From Burkholderia sp. FERM BP-3421 (GTDB lineage: Bacteria; Pseudomonadota; Gammaproteobacteria; Burkholderiales; Burkholderiaceae): a stretch of DNA of 64,000 bases. A model generated the notes under the pieces. That model made no database searches. It was not told where the DNA came from and worked only from the letters and a program-made list of their open reading frames with translations. The position numbers and the translations under genes are program-made. Shown here in pieces: positions 42,246-50,589 of the stretch; the stretch's first letter is position 1, and each line of letters begins with the position of its first letter. Location: positions 2,852,001 through 2,916,000 of the forward strand of contig NZ_CP117781.1 of assembly GCF_028657905.1 (NCBI RefSeq), written 5' to 3'.

Positions 42246-42830
42246 CTACCCGAGCATCGACACGATCGATTCGGCCGACGGCAGTTCATAGGTCCGCCAG
42301 ACCAGCCGCCCGTCGCGATCGATCACCTGCACCTGCGTGCTGTGATTGTCGAGCCCCGTCGTGCCTCCGCCGAACAGCCGCTGGACCGCATCGACGTTGC
42401 TCAGCGACGGCGCGGCCGCCACCCAGCCGGGCCGCGCATCGAAGCGCCCGAGCCACGCTTTCATGCGCTGCGGCGTGTCCGAGAGCGGATCGATGCTCAG
42501 CGACAGCAACTGCACCTCGGCGCGCCGCCGCGAACCCAGCAGCGCCTGCACACGCTGAAACACCGCGCCCTGGATCGGACAGGTCGCCGAACATCCCGTG
42601 AAGAACAACTGCAACGCCGTCACGCGTCCGGCCAGCAGCGCCTGAAGACGCGTCTCGCGTCCGTCCGCCGTGCGCACCGGCCAGTCCGGCACCGGCACGG
42701 GCGGCGCGATGCGGCCGCCGTGATAGCTGAGCGGCGCATCCTGCGCGCGGCCGAGCACGGGCCAGGCCGCCGCCGCGAGCGCGGCCGCGCACAGCGCGCG
42801 ACGGCGCGCGCGCGAATCAGGAGCGTCCAT
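42246..42830 (-). CDS. SCO-family copper chaperone, copy 1
   Basis: A 194-residue exported protein. A signal peptide (RRRALCAAALAAAAWPVLGR) with preceding arginines is followed by a thioredoxin-like SCO domain: LQLFFTGCSATCPIQGAVFQ with the copper-binding C-x3-C, and the later His in GLDNHSTQVQVIDRDGRLVW. SCO proteins deliver copper to redox enzymes in the periplasm. It overlaps the cytochrome c gene by 14 bases and is third in a cassette with a copper radical oxidase, so it likely matures that enzyme. A near-identical copy is at 45850. Confidence 0.9.
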   Translation of the reverse strand: MDAPDSRARRRALCAAALAAAAWPVLGRAQDAPLSYHGGRIAPPVPVPDWPVRTADGRETRLQALLAGRVTALQLFFTGCSATCPIQGAVFQRVQALLGSRRRAEVQLLSLSIDPLSDTPQRMKAWLGRFDARPGWVAAAPSLSNVDAVQRLFGGGTTGLDNHSTQVQVIDRDGRLVWRTYELPSAESIVSMLG

Positions 42831-43296
42831 CGGATCCCTCGGTCAGGAAATGCCAGAGCGCCGCGCAGTCGCGCGCATCGACGTGGTAGCGGGGCATCTG
42901 GACGTTGATCAGTACATAGGAAGGGTCGACGCCGTCGCGCAGCAATGCGCAGAACGCGTCGCGGTCATAGCGGCTCGGCGGACCGCCGCGCCGGCTCTGC
43001 CAATCGACGAGCCAGCCGCGCGACAGGCGCGGCGCGATCGAATTCGCCACCGCTGCCCCGCCCCCCGCCGCATGACAATTCGCGCACCGCACGACCGCCG
43101 CCGGCAGATCGGACGGATGCGAGGCGAGCCGGGCCTGCAGCGGCGCGGCCCCGGTGAACAGCGCCCGTCCGCGCGCGGCGTCGCCGCTCGGCGACGGCTC
43201 GGGCGCCGCCCGCACGGCAATCGCGGCAACCGCCGCCGTCAGCGCCAGCGCCGCGCACAGCGCGACGCCCGCGCGCTTCACGGTAGATCGCCGCAT
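42817..43296 (-). CDS. Exported c-type cytochrome, copy 1
   Basis: A 159-residue protein with a signal peptide (MRRSTVKRAGVALCAALALT, cleavage near VRAAP) and one heme-binding motif, CANCH, within LPAAVVRCANCHAAGGGAAV. A later Met in LINVQMPRYHVDARDCAALW may be the second heme ligand. As partner of the galactose-oxidase-like protein it could accept electrons or help reoxidise the radical copper centre. The ATG overlaps the oxidase stop (ATGA). The second copy is at 46424. Confidence 0.88.
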   Translation of the reverse strand: MRRSTVKRAGVALCAALALTAAVAAIAVRAAPEPSPSGDAARGRALFTGAAPLQARLASHPSDLPAAVVRCANCHAAGGGAAVANSIAPRLSRGWLVDWQSRRGGPPSRYDRDAFCALLRDGVDPSYVLINVQMPRYHVDARDCAALWHFLTEGSDGRS

Positions 43297-45692
43297 CAGT
43301 TGATCCGGATTGCTTTCGACACGCTCGGCACGCCGTTTGCGTCGAGCGCGAACAGCATGTAATAGCCGGGCAGCACGACACCGGCATCGGTCGGGATCGT
43401 CAGCTGGTAGGCCGTGCCGCTCGACGCCGCGATCGCGAGCGGAATCCGGCGCTGGTCGTTGTTCGTCGAATGCGTGACCGAGGCCATCCGCATCAGAGTG
43501 AACGACGCGACCGCACTCTGCGTCGACACCGCGATCGTCGCGCCGCGCGCGGCGCTCGCGGGAACCGACACGATCGCCGGGCGCGCGGCCGGCGTGCCGT
43601 CCGCATTGAGCAGGTAAGGCGGCGTCAGGATCTCCGCGTTCAGGTGGTTGGCCGCGCAACCGGCGCCGCATTGGCCGCCGCCGCCGACGAACACGCGCCC
43701 GTCCGCCATCAGGATCGCCGTGCTGTGATAGGTGCGCGGCGTCTGCATCGGCTTGAGCAGGTTGAAGCGCTGCGTGACCGGATCCCAGATCTCCGGCACC
43801 ATCACGGCGCTCGTGTCGGTGAACGGCTGCGGCACGCTCTGGCCGCCAACGAACACGATGTTGCCGTTCGGCAGGACCACGCTGTTCGCGAACGCGCGCT
43901 GGTAGGTCATGCCGTTGATGCGTTTCACGCCGACCGTCTGGTTCGGGCCGCGCGTGATGTCGATCAGGTAGACCGCGTTCGACGCATAGGTCGGCGTCGC
44001 GCCGTTCTGCTGATACGACTTCGCGCCGCCCGCCTTCAGGATCAGGCCGACGTCGTACAGCGACGCGGTGCCGTTGATCGCGTACGGATCGACGCCGCGC
44101 TTGCCGGCCGACTGGATCGCGCCGCTGCCGCCCGTCGAGATCCAGTTCATCTGGGCGCTCGGCCCCGCATGGAACACGCTGCCGTTCGCCTGCGCGAACA
44201 GCCACAGGTGGTTGTCGCCGCGATAGATGCCCTGCGGATCGGGGCCGACCACGTTGGCCTCCGGCACGCCCGGCAGCACTGTCCAGCGTCCGCCGTCGGT
44301 CCAGAGCTCGGCGCTCTTGCCGCCCTGGCCGCCGCTCCACGAGCCGCCCAGCGTCAGCACCGCGCCCGTCGACAGCAGCGTATCGCCCTGGTAGCCGCGC
44401 GGAATGTTCATCATCGCGGCGGCACTCCAGGTATTGGTCGACCAGTCGTAGAGCGTCGTCTTCGGGCTGCTGTCGCCGCCGTTCACGAGCAGGCGCCCGT
44501 CCGGGAGCATCGAGGTGCCCGGGCAGAACATGTCGGAACCGGCCGAGGTTTCGAGGTACTGCGTGGCCGTATTGGTGGCCGGATCGAACACCGCCGTCTG
44601 CGTCTGGGTCGCCTTGGTGCCGACGTCGTTCTGGATACCGAAGCTGTCGGCGGCCGACCACATCACGAGCTTGCCCGCCGGCGTGTTGGCGAGGCCGATC
44701 GGATTCACCGGCAACGGCAGCACCGGGCTCCACGCGGACGGCAGCGTGACCGGGAACGTCTGCGGCAACGCAAGCGTGAACTGGTCGTTCAGGACGCCTG
44801 CGCCCTGGCAGGGATACTGGATCAGCGGTGCGCCGTCGGCATTCGAGCCGCCGCTGACGTTCGCGCACATCCCGCTCGCCACCGACACCAGCCGGTAGCG
44901 GCCGCCCACCGGCAGGACCGTCCATTGGTCGTTGGTCACGGTATCGCCCTGGCAGGCATACGGAATCAACGGCGTGCCGCTCGTGCGGCTGCCGCCGGAC
45001 ACGTTCAGGCACTGGCCGGTGCGCTGCGACACGACGTGGTAGCCGCTGCCCGCCGGCACGAAGCTCCAGGCCGTGCTGCCCTGGTTGTCGCACGCGCCCT
45101 GCGTGACGGCGTTGCCGTTCACGACCATGCAGCGGCTGCTGCCGGCCCCCACGACGTTGGTGGCCGCCTGCACGGGCAGGTAGAGGTTGAACTGGTCGCT
45201 GGTCGACGAGGCATCCTGGCAGCTGGACTGGATCACGGGCGCGCCGCTGGCGGTCGAGCCGCCGTTCAGGTTCACGCACAGGCCGTTCACCGCGGAAACG
45301 ATCCGGTAGCTGGCGCCGACCGCGACGAGCGTCCATTGATCGTTGAGCACGCTGCTGCCCTGGCAGCCGTACTGGATCAGTTGCGTCCCGTTCGCGCGCG
45401 AGCTGCCCGGCACGTTCAGGCACTGCCCCGTGCCTTGCAGGACGATGTGGTAGCGATTGCCGACCGGCACGAACGCCCAGGTCGTATTGGCATTCCCCGA
45501 GCAGGAAGTCTGGATGATGCCGGCCCCCGCGGTCGACGCGTTGCCCGCGCTCGACAGGCAGAGCCCGCTGCTCGCGGACACGATATCGGTATAAGACGGT
45601 CCGCCGGCCGCGCGCGCGCCCGTGGACAGGAACAACAATGCACAGCCAAACGCAACCAGCCAGGCCCACACCCGGCGCCAATCGTATCTCAT
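43296..45692 (-). CDS. Galactose-oxidase-like copper radical oxidase with ricin domains, copy 1
   Basis: A 798-residue exported protein. Signal peptide (VWAWLVAFGCALLFLSTGAR); six ricin-type repeats with QxW-like ends (VLNDQWTLV, VTNDQWTVL) up to about residue 320, forming two carbohydrate-binding trefoils; then a kelch propeller and C-terminal DUF1929-type domain. Galactose oxidase active-site residues are all present: Cys in GSDMFCPGTSMLPDG, Tyr in NIPRGYQGDT, the stacking Trp in LGGSWSGGQGG, Tyr-His in TPRTYHSTAIL, and His in ASVTHSTNNDQRR. It should oxidise a primary alcohol, perhaps of a glycan, to an aldehyde with H2O2. Confidence 0.92.
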   Translation of the reverse strand: MRYDWRRVWAWLVAFGCALLFLSTGARAAGGPSYTDIVSASSGLCLSSAGNASTAGAGIIQTSCSGNANTTWAFVPVGNRYHIVLQGTGQCLNVPGSSRANGTQLIQYGCQGSSVLNDQWTLVAVGASYRIVSAVNGLCVNLNGGSTASGAPVIQSSCQDASSTSDQFNLYLPVQAATNVVGAGSSRCMVVNGNAVTQGACDNQGSTAWSFVPAGSGYHVVSQRTGQCLNVSGGSRTSGTPLIPYACQGDTVTNDQWTVLPVGGRYRLVSVASGMCANVSGGSNADGAPLIQYPCQGAGVLNDQFTLALPQTFPVTLPSAWSPVLPLPVNPIGLANTPAGKLVMWSAADSFGIQNDVGTKATQTQTAVFDPATNTATQYLETSAGSDMFCPGTSMLPDGRLLVNGGDSSPKTTLYDWSTNTWSAAAMMNIPRGYQGDTLLSTGAVLTLGGSWSGGQGGKSAELWTDGGRWTVLPGVPEANVVGPDPQGIYRGDNHLWLFAQANGSVFHAGPSAQMNWISTGGSGAIQSAGKRGVDPYAINGTASLYDVGLILKAGGAKSYQQNGATPTYASNAVYLIDITRGPNQTVGVKRINGMTYQRAFANSVVLPNGNIVFVGGQSVPQPFTDTSAVMVPEIWDPVTQRFNLLKPMQTPRTYHSTAILMADGRVFVGGGGQCGAGCAANHLNAEILTPPYLLNADGTPAARPAIVSVPASAARGATIAVSTQSAVASFTLMRMASVTHSTNNDQRRIPLAIAASSGTAYQLTIPTDAGVVLPGYYMLFALDANGVPSVSKAIRIN

Positions 45693-45724
45693 GAGCCACC
45701 CCGTAGCTTATTGGAATGACCAGC

Positions 45725-45760
45725 ATTAATACGGTAAGCCCGGAGTCCTTACTGTTCGTT
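45725..45760 (-). promoter_or_regulatory. Conserved block upstream of oxidase copy 1
   Basis: A 36-base block (ATTAATACGGTA ... ACTGTTCGTT on the plus strand) 32 bases upstream of the oxidase start. It recurs with few changes at 49320-49355 before copy 2, so each cassette has its own promoter or operator. The remaining bases to 45849 show no feature. Confidence 0.5.
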
Positions 45761-45849
45761 ACATGACCGTCCGTGATGCGGCTCGACGCAACGTCGTTTC
45801 CGGTATGTACTGAATTAACGATGAGTCGGCCGGATCCGCCGTGGTCGCG

Positions 45850-46437
45850 CTATCGCCCGAGCATCGACACGATCGATTCGGCCGACGGCAGCTCATAGGT
45901 CCGCCAGATCAGCCGCCCGTCGCGATCGATCACCTGCACCTGCGTGCTGTGATTGTCGAGCCCCGTCGTGCCTCCGCCGAACAGCCGCTGGACCGCATCG
46001 ACGTTGCTCAGCGACGGCGCGGCCGCCACCCAGCCGGGCCGCGCATCGAAGCGCGCGAGCCACGCTTTCATGCGCTGCGGCGTGTCCGAGAGCGGATCGA
46101 TGCTCAGCGATAGCAACTGCACGTCGGCGCGCCGCCGCGAACCCAGCAGCGCCTGCACGCGCTGAAACACCGCGCCCTGGATCGGACAGGTCGCCGAACA
46201 TCCCGTGAAGAACAACTGCAACGCCGTCACGCGTCCGGCCAGCAGCGCCTGAAGACGCGTCTCGCGTCCGTCCGCCGTGCGCACCGGCCAGTCCGGCACC
46301 GGCACGGGCGGCGCGATGCGGCCGCCGTGATAGCTGAGCGGCGCATCCTGCGCGCGGCCGAGCACGGGCCAGGCCGCCGCCGCGAGCGCGGCAGCGCACA
46401 GCGCGCGACGGCGCGCGCGCGAATCAGGAGCGTCCAT
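45850..46437 (-). CDS. SCO-family copper chaperone, copy 2
   Basis: A 195-residue near-duplicate of the protein at 42246, with the same signal peptide, the C-x3-C in LQLFFTGCSATCPIQGAVFQ and the His in GLDNHSTQVQVI. It ends SMLGR, not SMLG, owing to two bases' difference before the stop, and has few substitutions (for example Lys-Ala-Trp-Leu-Ala versus Leu-Gly). It overlaps the cytochrome c copy 2 and should load copper into the adjacent oxidase copy 2, or either copy. Confidence 0.9.
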   Translation of the reverse strand: MDAPDSRARRRALCAAALAAAAWPVLGRAQDAPLSYHGGRIAPPVPVPDWPVRTADGRETRLQALLAGRVTALQLFFTGCSATCPIQGAVFQRVQALLGSRRRADVQLLSLSIDPLSDTPQRMKAWLARFDARPGWVAAAPSLSNVDAVQRLFGGGTTGLDNHSTQVQVIDRDGRLIWRTYELPSAESIVSMLGR

Positions 46438-46897
46438 CGGATCCCTCGGTCAGGAAATGCCAGAGCGCCGCGCAGTCGCGCGCATCGACGCGGTAGCGGG
46501 GCATCTGGACGTTGATCAGTACATAGGAAGGGTCGACGCCGTCGCGCAGCAATGCGCAGAACGCGTCGCGGTCGTAGCGGCTCGGCGGACCGCCGCGCCG
46601 GCTCTGCCAATCGACGAGCCAGCCGCGCGACAGGCGCGGCGCGATCGAATTCGCCACCGCTGCCCCGCCCCCCGCCGCATGACAATTCGCGCACCGCACG
46701 ACCGCCGCCGGCAGATCGGACGGATGCGAGGCGAGCCGGGCCTGCAGCGGCGCGGCCCCGGTGAACAGCGCCCGTCCGCGCGCGGCGTCGCCGCTCGGCG
46801 ACGGCTCGGGCGCCGCCCGCACGGCAATCGCGGCAACCGCCGCCACCAGCGCCGCGCACAGCGCGACGCCCGCGCGCTTCGTGATTCGCCGCCGCAT
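46424..46897 (-). CDS. Exported c-type cytochrome, copy 2
   Basis: A 157-residue duplicate of the protein at 42817, identical over most of the mature part, with CANCH in LPAAVVRCANCHAAGGGAAV. The leader differs (MRRRITKRAGVALCAALVAA) and is two residues shorter; His is Arg in MPRYRVDARDC. The ATG overlaps the oxidase copy 2 stop by ATGA. The role is as for copy 1: a periplasmic electron carrier for the copper oxidase, by inference from context. Confidence 0.88.
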   Translation of the reverse strand: MRRRITKRAGVALCAALVAAVAAIAVRAAPEPSPSGDAARGRALFTGAAPLQARLASHPSDLPAAVVRCANCHAAGGGAAVANSIAPRLSRGWLVDWQSRRGGPPSRYDRDAFCALLRDGVDPSYVLINVQMPRYRVDARDCAALWHFLTEGSDGRS

Positions 46898-49287
46898 CAG
46901 CTGATCTGAATCGCTTTCGACACGCTCGGCACGCCGTTTGCGTCGAGTGCGAACAGCATGTAATAGCCGGGCAGCGCGACACCGGCATCGGTCGGGATCG
47001 TCAGCTGGTAGGCCGTGCCGCTCGACGCCGCGATCGCGAGCGGAATCCGGCGCTGATCGTTGTTCGTGGTGTGCGTGATCGACGACATCCGCATCAAGAC
47101 GAACGACGAGACTGCCCCCTGCGTCGACACCGCGATCGTCGTGCCGCGCGCGGCGCTCGCGGGGACCGACACGATCGCCGGACGCGTGGCCGGCGTGCCG
47201 TCCGCATTGAGCAGATAGGGCGGCGTCAGGATCTCCGCGTTCAGGTGATTGTTCGCGCAACCGGTGCCGCATTGGCCGCCGCCGCCGACGAACACGCGCC
47301 CGTCCGCCATCAGGATCGCCGTGCTGTGATAGGTGCGCGGCGTCTGCATCGGCTTGAGCAGGTTGAAGCGCTGCGTGACCGGATCCCAGATCTCCGGCAC
47401 CAGTACGGCGCTCGTATCGGTGAACGGCTGCGGCACGCTCTGGCCGCCGACGACCACGATATTGCCGTTCGGCAGGACCACGCTGCTCGCGAACGCGCGC
47501 TGATAAGTCATGCCGTTGATGCGTTTCACGCCGACCGTCTGGTTCGGGCCGCGCGTGATGTCGATCAGATAGGCCGCGTTCGACGCATAGGTCGGCGTCG
47601 CGCCGTTCTGCTGATACGACTTCGCGCCGCCTACCTTCAGGATCTGGCCGACGTCGTACAGCAACGCGTTGCCGTTGACCGAGAACGGATCGACGCCGCG
47701 CTTGCCGGCCGACTGGATCGAACCGCTGCCGTTCGTCGAGATCCAGTTCATCTGTGAGCTGGGCCCCGCGTGGAACACGCTGCCGTTCGCCTGCGCGAAC
47801 AGCCACAGGTGGTTGTCGCCGCGATAGATGCCCTGCGGATCGGGGCCGACCACGTTGGCCTCCGGCACGCCCGACAGCACCGTCCAGCGACCGCCGACGG
47901 TCCAGAGATCGGCGCTCTTGCCGCCCTGGCCGCCGCTCCACGAGCCGCCCAGCGTCAGCACCGCGCCCGTCGACAGCAGCGTGTCGCCCTGGTAGCCGCG
48001 CGGAATGTTCATCGCCGCGGCGGTACTCCAGGCGTTGGTCGATGCGTCGTAGAGCGTCGTCTTGGCGCTGCTGCTGCCGCCGTTCACGAGCAGGCGCCCG
48101 TCCGGGAGCATCGCGGTGCCCGGGCAGAACATGTCGGAACCGGCCGAGGTTTCGAGATACTGCGTGGCCGTATTGGTCGCCGGATCGAACACCGCCGTGT
48201 ACGTTTGAGTTACGTTGCCGCCGTCGTCGCCCTGGTAACTGAAGGGTTGATAGGCCGACCACATCACGAGCTTACCCGCCGGCGTATTGGCGACGCCGAT
48301 CGGATTCACCGGCAACGGAATCACCGGGCTCCACGCGGACGGCAGCGTGGCCGGGAACGTCTGCGGCAACGCAAGCTGGAACTGGTCGTTCAGCGTGGTC
48401 GCGCCCTGGCAGGGATACTGGATCAGTGGTGCGCCGGCGGCATTCGAGCCGCCGCTGACGTTCGCGCACATCCCGCTCGCCACCGACACCAGCCGGTAGC
48501 GCCCGCCCACCGGCAGGACCGTCCATTGGTCGTTGGTCGCGTTATCGCCCTGGCAGGCATACGGAATCAACGGCGTGCCGCTCGAGCCCTTGCCGCCGTA
48601 CACGTTCAGGCATTGGCCGGTGCTGGACACGACGTGATAGCCGCTGCCCGCCGGCACGAGGTTCCAGGCCGTGCCGCCCTGGTTGTCGCACGCGCCCTGC
48701 GTGACGGCGCTGCCGTTCGCGATCATGCAAAGACCGCTGCCGGCTCCGACGATGTTGGTGGCCGCCTGCACGGGCAGATAGAGGTTGAACTGGTCGTTGG
48801 TCGTCGAGGCGCCCTGGCAAGCGTACTGGATCAAGGCTGCGCCGTCGGCGGTCGAGGCGCCGCTCACATTCACGCACAGGCCGTTCTGCGCGGAGACGAT
48901 CCGATAGCTGGCGCCGACCGCGACGACGGTCCATTGATCATTGAGTGCGCTGCTGCTCTGGCAGCCGTACTGGATCAGCTGCATCCCGCTCGCACCCGTA
49001 CCGCCCGGCACGTTGAGGCACAGGCCCGTTCCCTGCAACACGATGTGATAGCGATTGCCGACCGGCACGAACGCCCAGGTCGTATTGGCGTTCCCCGAGC
49101 AGGAAGTCTGGACGATGGCGGCCCCGGCGGTCGACGCGTTGCCCACGCTCGACAGGCAGAGCCCGCTGCTCGCGGACACGATATCGGTATAAGACGGTCC
49201 GCCGGCCGCTCGCGCGCCCGTGGACAGGAACAAAGCACAACCAAGCACAGCCAGCCAGGTCCACACCCGGCGCCAATCGTATCTCAC
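46897..49287 (-). CDS. Galactose-oxidase-like copper radical oxidase with ricin domains, copy 2
   Basis: A 796-residue paralogue of the protein at 43296 with the same layout: signal peptide (VWTWLAVLGCALFLSTGARA), two ricin trefoils, kelch propeller, C-terminal domain. Catalytic residues are again complete (GSDMFCPGTAMLPDG, NIPRGYQGDT, LGGSWSGGQGG, TPRTYHSTAIL, SSITHTTNNDQRR). Differences concentrate in the ricin repeats (for example CLNVYGGKGSSGTPLIPYAC against CLNVSGGSRTSGTPLIPYAC) and a short loop after WSAYQPFSYQGDDGG, so the copies may bind different sugars. Confidence 0.92.
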   Translation of the reverse strand: MRYDWRRVWTWLAVLGCALFLSTGARAAGGPSYTDIVSASSGLCLSSVGNASTAGAAIVQTSCSGNANTTWAFVPVGNRYHIVLQGTGLCLNVPGGTGASGMQLIQYGCQSSSALNDQWTVVAVGASYRIVSAQNGLCVNVSGASTADGAALIQYACQGASTTNDQFNLYLPVQAATNIVGAGSGLCMIANGSAVTQGACDNQGGTAWNLVPAGSGYHVVSSTGQCLNVYGGKGSSGTPLIPYACQGDNATNDQWTVLPVGGRYRLVSVASGMCANVSGGSNAAGAPLIQYPCQGATTLNDQFQLALPQTFPATLPSAWSPVIPLPVNPIGVANTPAGKLVMWSAYQPFSYQGDDGGNVTQTYTAVFDPATNTATQYLETSAGSDMFCPGTAMLPDGRLLVNGGSSSAKTTLYDASTNAWSTAAAMNIPRGYQGDTLLSTGAVLTLGGSWSGGQGGKSADLWTVGGRWTVLSGVPEANVVGPDPQGIYRGDNHLWLFAQANGSVFHAGPSSQMNWISTNGSGSIQSAGKRGVDPFSVNGNALLYDVGQILKVGGAKSYQQNGATPTYASNAAYLIDITRGPNQTVGVKRINGMTYQRAFASSVVLPNGNIVVVGGQSVPQPFTDTSAVLVPEIWDPVTQRFNLLKPMQTPRTYHSTAILMADGRVFVGGGGQCGTGCANNHLNAEILTPPYLLNADGTPATRPAIVSVPASAARGTTIAVSTQGAVSSFVLMRMSSITHTTNNDQRRIPLAIAASSGTAYQLTIPTDAGVALPGYYMLFALDANGVPSVSKAIQIS

Positions 49288-49319
49288 GGGCCACCCCTTC
49301 GTTTTTTGAAATAACCCGA

Positions 49320-49355
49320 ATTAATACGGTAGGGCCGGAGTCCTCACTGTTCGTT
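49320..49355 (-). promoter_or_regulatory. Conserved block upstream of oxidase copy 2
   Basis: The counterpart of 45725-45760 (ATTAATACGGTA ... CACTGTTCGTT), 32 bases before the copy 2 start. Conservation of this non-coding block in both copies, while adjacent bases differ, marks it as a promoter or operator. Confidence 0.5.
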
Positions 49356-49406
49356 GAATTACCGTGTTCGACAAGTTCAGAAAGTGTGGCAATTCCCGTC
49401 GTGCAT

Positions 49407-49444
49407 CCGATGCGGGTCGCATCCCCGGTGGCGACCCGCATCGG
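49407..49444 (-). terminator. Strong hairpin downstream of phbB
   Basis: CCGATGCGGGTCGC (49407-49420) pairs perfectly over 14 bases with GCGACCCGCATCGG (49431-49444). It lies 33 bases beyond the phbB stop and before the oxidase cassette promoter on the same strand. There is no T-run on the minus strand, so it is a hairpin terminator of uncertain strength. Confidence 0.5.
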
Positions 49445-49477
49445 ACATTCCGCATCGGCCGTATGCGCCCGTGCTCC

Positions 49478-50224
49478 TCAACGCATGTGCATGCCGCCGT
49501 TGAGCGCGACGTCCGCGCCCGTCATGAAGCCCGCGTCGTCCGAGCACAGATAGGCGATGAACGACGCGATCTCCTCCGGACGCCCGAGCCGGCCCACCGG
49601 AATCTGCGGCAGGATGCGCTGCTCGAGCACGTCGCGCGGCACCGACTCGACCATCGCGGTGGCGAGGTAGCCCGGCGACACCGTGTTGACGGTCACGCCG
49701 TGGCGCGCCGTCTCGAGCGCCAGCGCCTTCGTGAACCCATGCAGGCCCGCCTTCGCGGCCGCGTAGTTGGTCTGGCCGAACGCGCCGCGCGAGCCGTTCA
49801 CCGAGCCGATGTTGATCACCCGGCCGAACTGGCGCTCGACCATCCCCGCGATGAACGGTTTCGTCATGTTGAACAACGCATCGAGATCGGTGCGCAGGAC
49901 GGTGTCCCAATCGCCCTTCGTCATCTTTGCGAACGTGACGTCGCGGGTGATGCCCGCGTTGTTGATCAGCACATCGACTTGCCCGAAATCCTTCAGGACC
50001 TGTTCCGCGCAACGCTCGCACGCGCTGAAATCACCGACGTCGACCGCATACGTGCGGAACTGGCGCCCCGCATCGCGCTCGTGCATGAGCCAGGTCGCCA
50101 CGTGATCGTTGTGGGCCGAGTGCGTCACCGCCACCGCGAACCCAGCGTCGTAAAGCCGGCGGCTGATCGCCGAGCCCAGACCGCCCATACCGCCCGTCAC
50201 CAAGGCCACGCGTTTCGTCTGCAT
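49478..50224 (-). CDS. phbB: Acetoacetyl-CoA reductase
   Basis: A 248-residue short-chain dehydrogenase. Cofactor motif VALVTGGMGGLGSAISRRLY, the NAG motif DVLINNAGITRDVTFAKMTK, and catalytic Ser/Tyr/Lys in VINIGSVNGSRGAFGQTNYA and AAKAGLHGF are those of PhbB. It reduces acetoacetyl-CoA to (R)-3-hydroxybutyryl-CoA with NADPH in polyhydroxybutyrate synthesis. Start at 50224 has a GGGAGA site. The phbA/phbC genes are not adjacent, so this may be an extra copy used under low oxygen: an FNR-type box lies upstream at 50372. Confidence 0.9.
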   Translation of the reverse strand: MQTKRVALVTGGMGGLGSAISRRLYDAGFAVAVTHSAHNDHVATWLMHERDAGRQFRTYAVDVGDFSACERCAEQVLKDFGQVDVLINNAGITRDVTFAKMTKGDWDTVLRTDLDALFNMTKPFIAGMVERQFGRVINIGSVNGSRGAFGQTNYAAAKAGLHGFTKALALETARHGVTVNTVSPGYLATAMVESVPRDVLEQRILPQIPVGRLGRPEEIASFIAYLCSDDAGFMTGADVALNGGMHMR

Positions 50225-50371
50225 TCTGTTCTCCCGGGGTCCGCCCGCCTCGCGCCTTCGTCGCGCGGCGGGCATCGATTGAGAAACGATGCGGGCCGGC
50301 CGCCGCGACATCTCGCGTCGACAGCCGGCCCGCCCATGCGCTGCACTGTAGGCACCGGGGTGCGGCGGCGC

Positions 50372-50385
50372 TTGACACATGTCAA
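50372..50385. promoter_or_regulatory. FNR-type box between phbB and the receiver gene
   Basis: TTGACACATGTCAA, the FNR/Anr half-sites TTGAC-N4-GTCAA, within a perfect outer extension CTTGAC/GTCAAG. It lies in the 365-base divergent region 50225-50589, 148 bases upstream of the phbB start, and an fnr gene is encoded at 51014. A second partly symmetric element, GTAGGAAATTCCCTAC, is at 50496-50511, nearer the receiver gene. Confidence 0.6.
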
Positions 50386-50589
50386 GCGCGTGACAAACCG
50401 CGCTAGGCCCCGCCACGCGGGCTCGCGCACAATGAAAGATTGCCCGTCGTCGAGACGGTGCGCGCAACAATCACCCCGCCGTACCTTCACACACTGTAGG
50501 AAATTCCCTACACGAAGTACGTAAATCCTTACCGGATCTTCAACCCGCGCCGATTTCGCCGACGCGGCGGCCCCCGCATACTTGCCGCC

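Larger units (their letters stand above)
42246..49311. repeat. Tandem duplication of a three-gene copper oxidase cassette
   Basis: Two direct copies, 42246-45722 and 45850-49311, each encode oxidase, cytochrome c and SCO protein in the same order with the same ATGA overlaps. The SCO and cytochrome parts differ at only scattered bases; the kelch part is very similar; the ricin-domain part and leader have diverged more. The gradient suggests either gene conversion from the 3' side or selection for change in the sugar-binding part. Both copies keep every catalytic residue. Confidence 0.93.

Noticed and set aside
43470..45719. A 749-codon plus-strand frame opposite oxidase copy 1, with a similar one at 47770-49314
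   Set aside because: Both are mirror images of the duplicated oxidase; they are similar only because the sense genes are.
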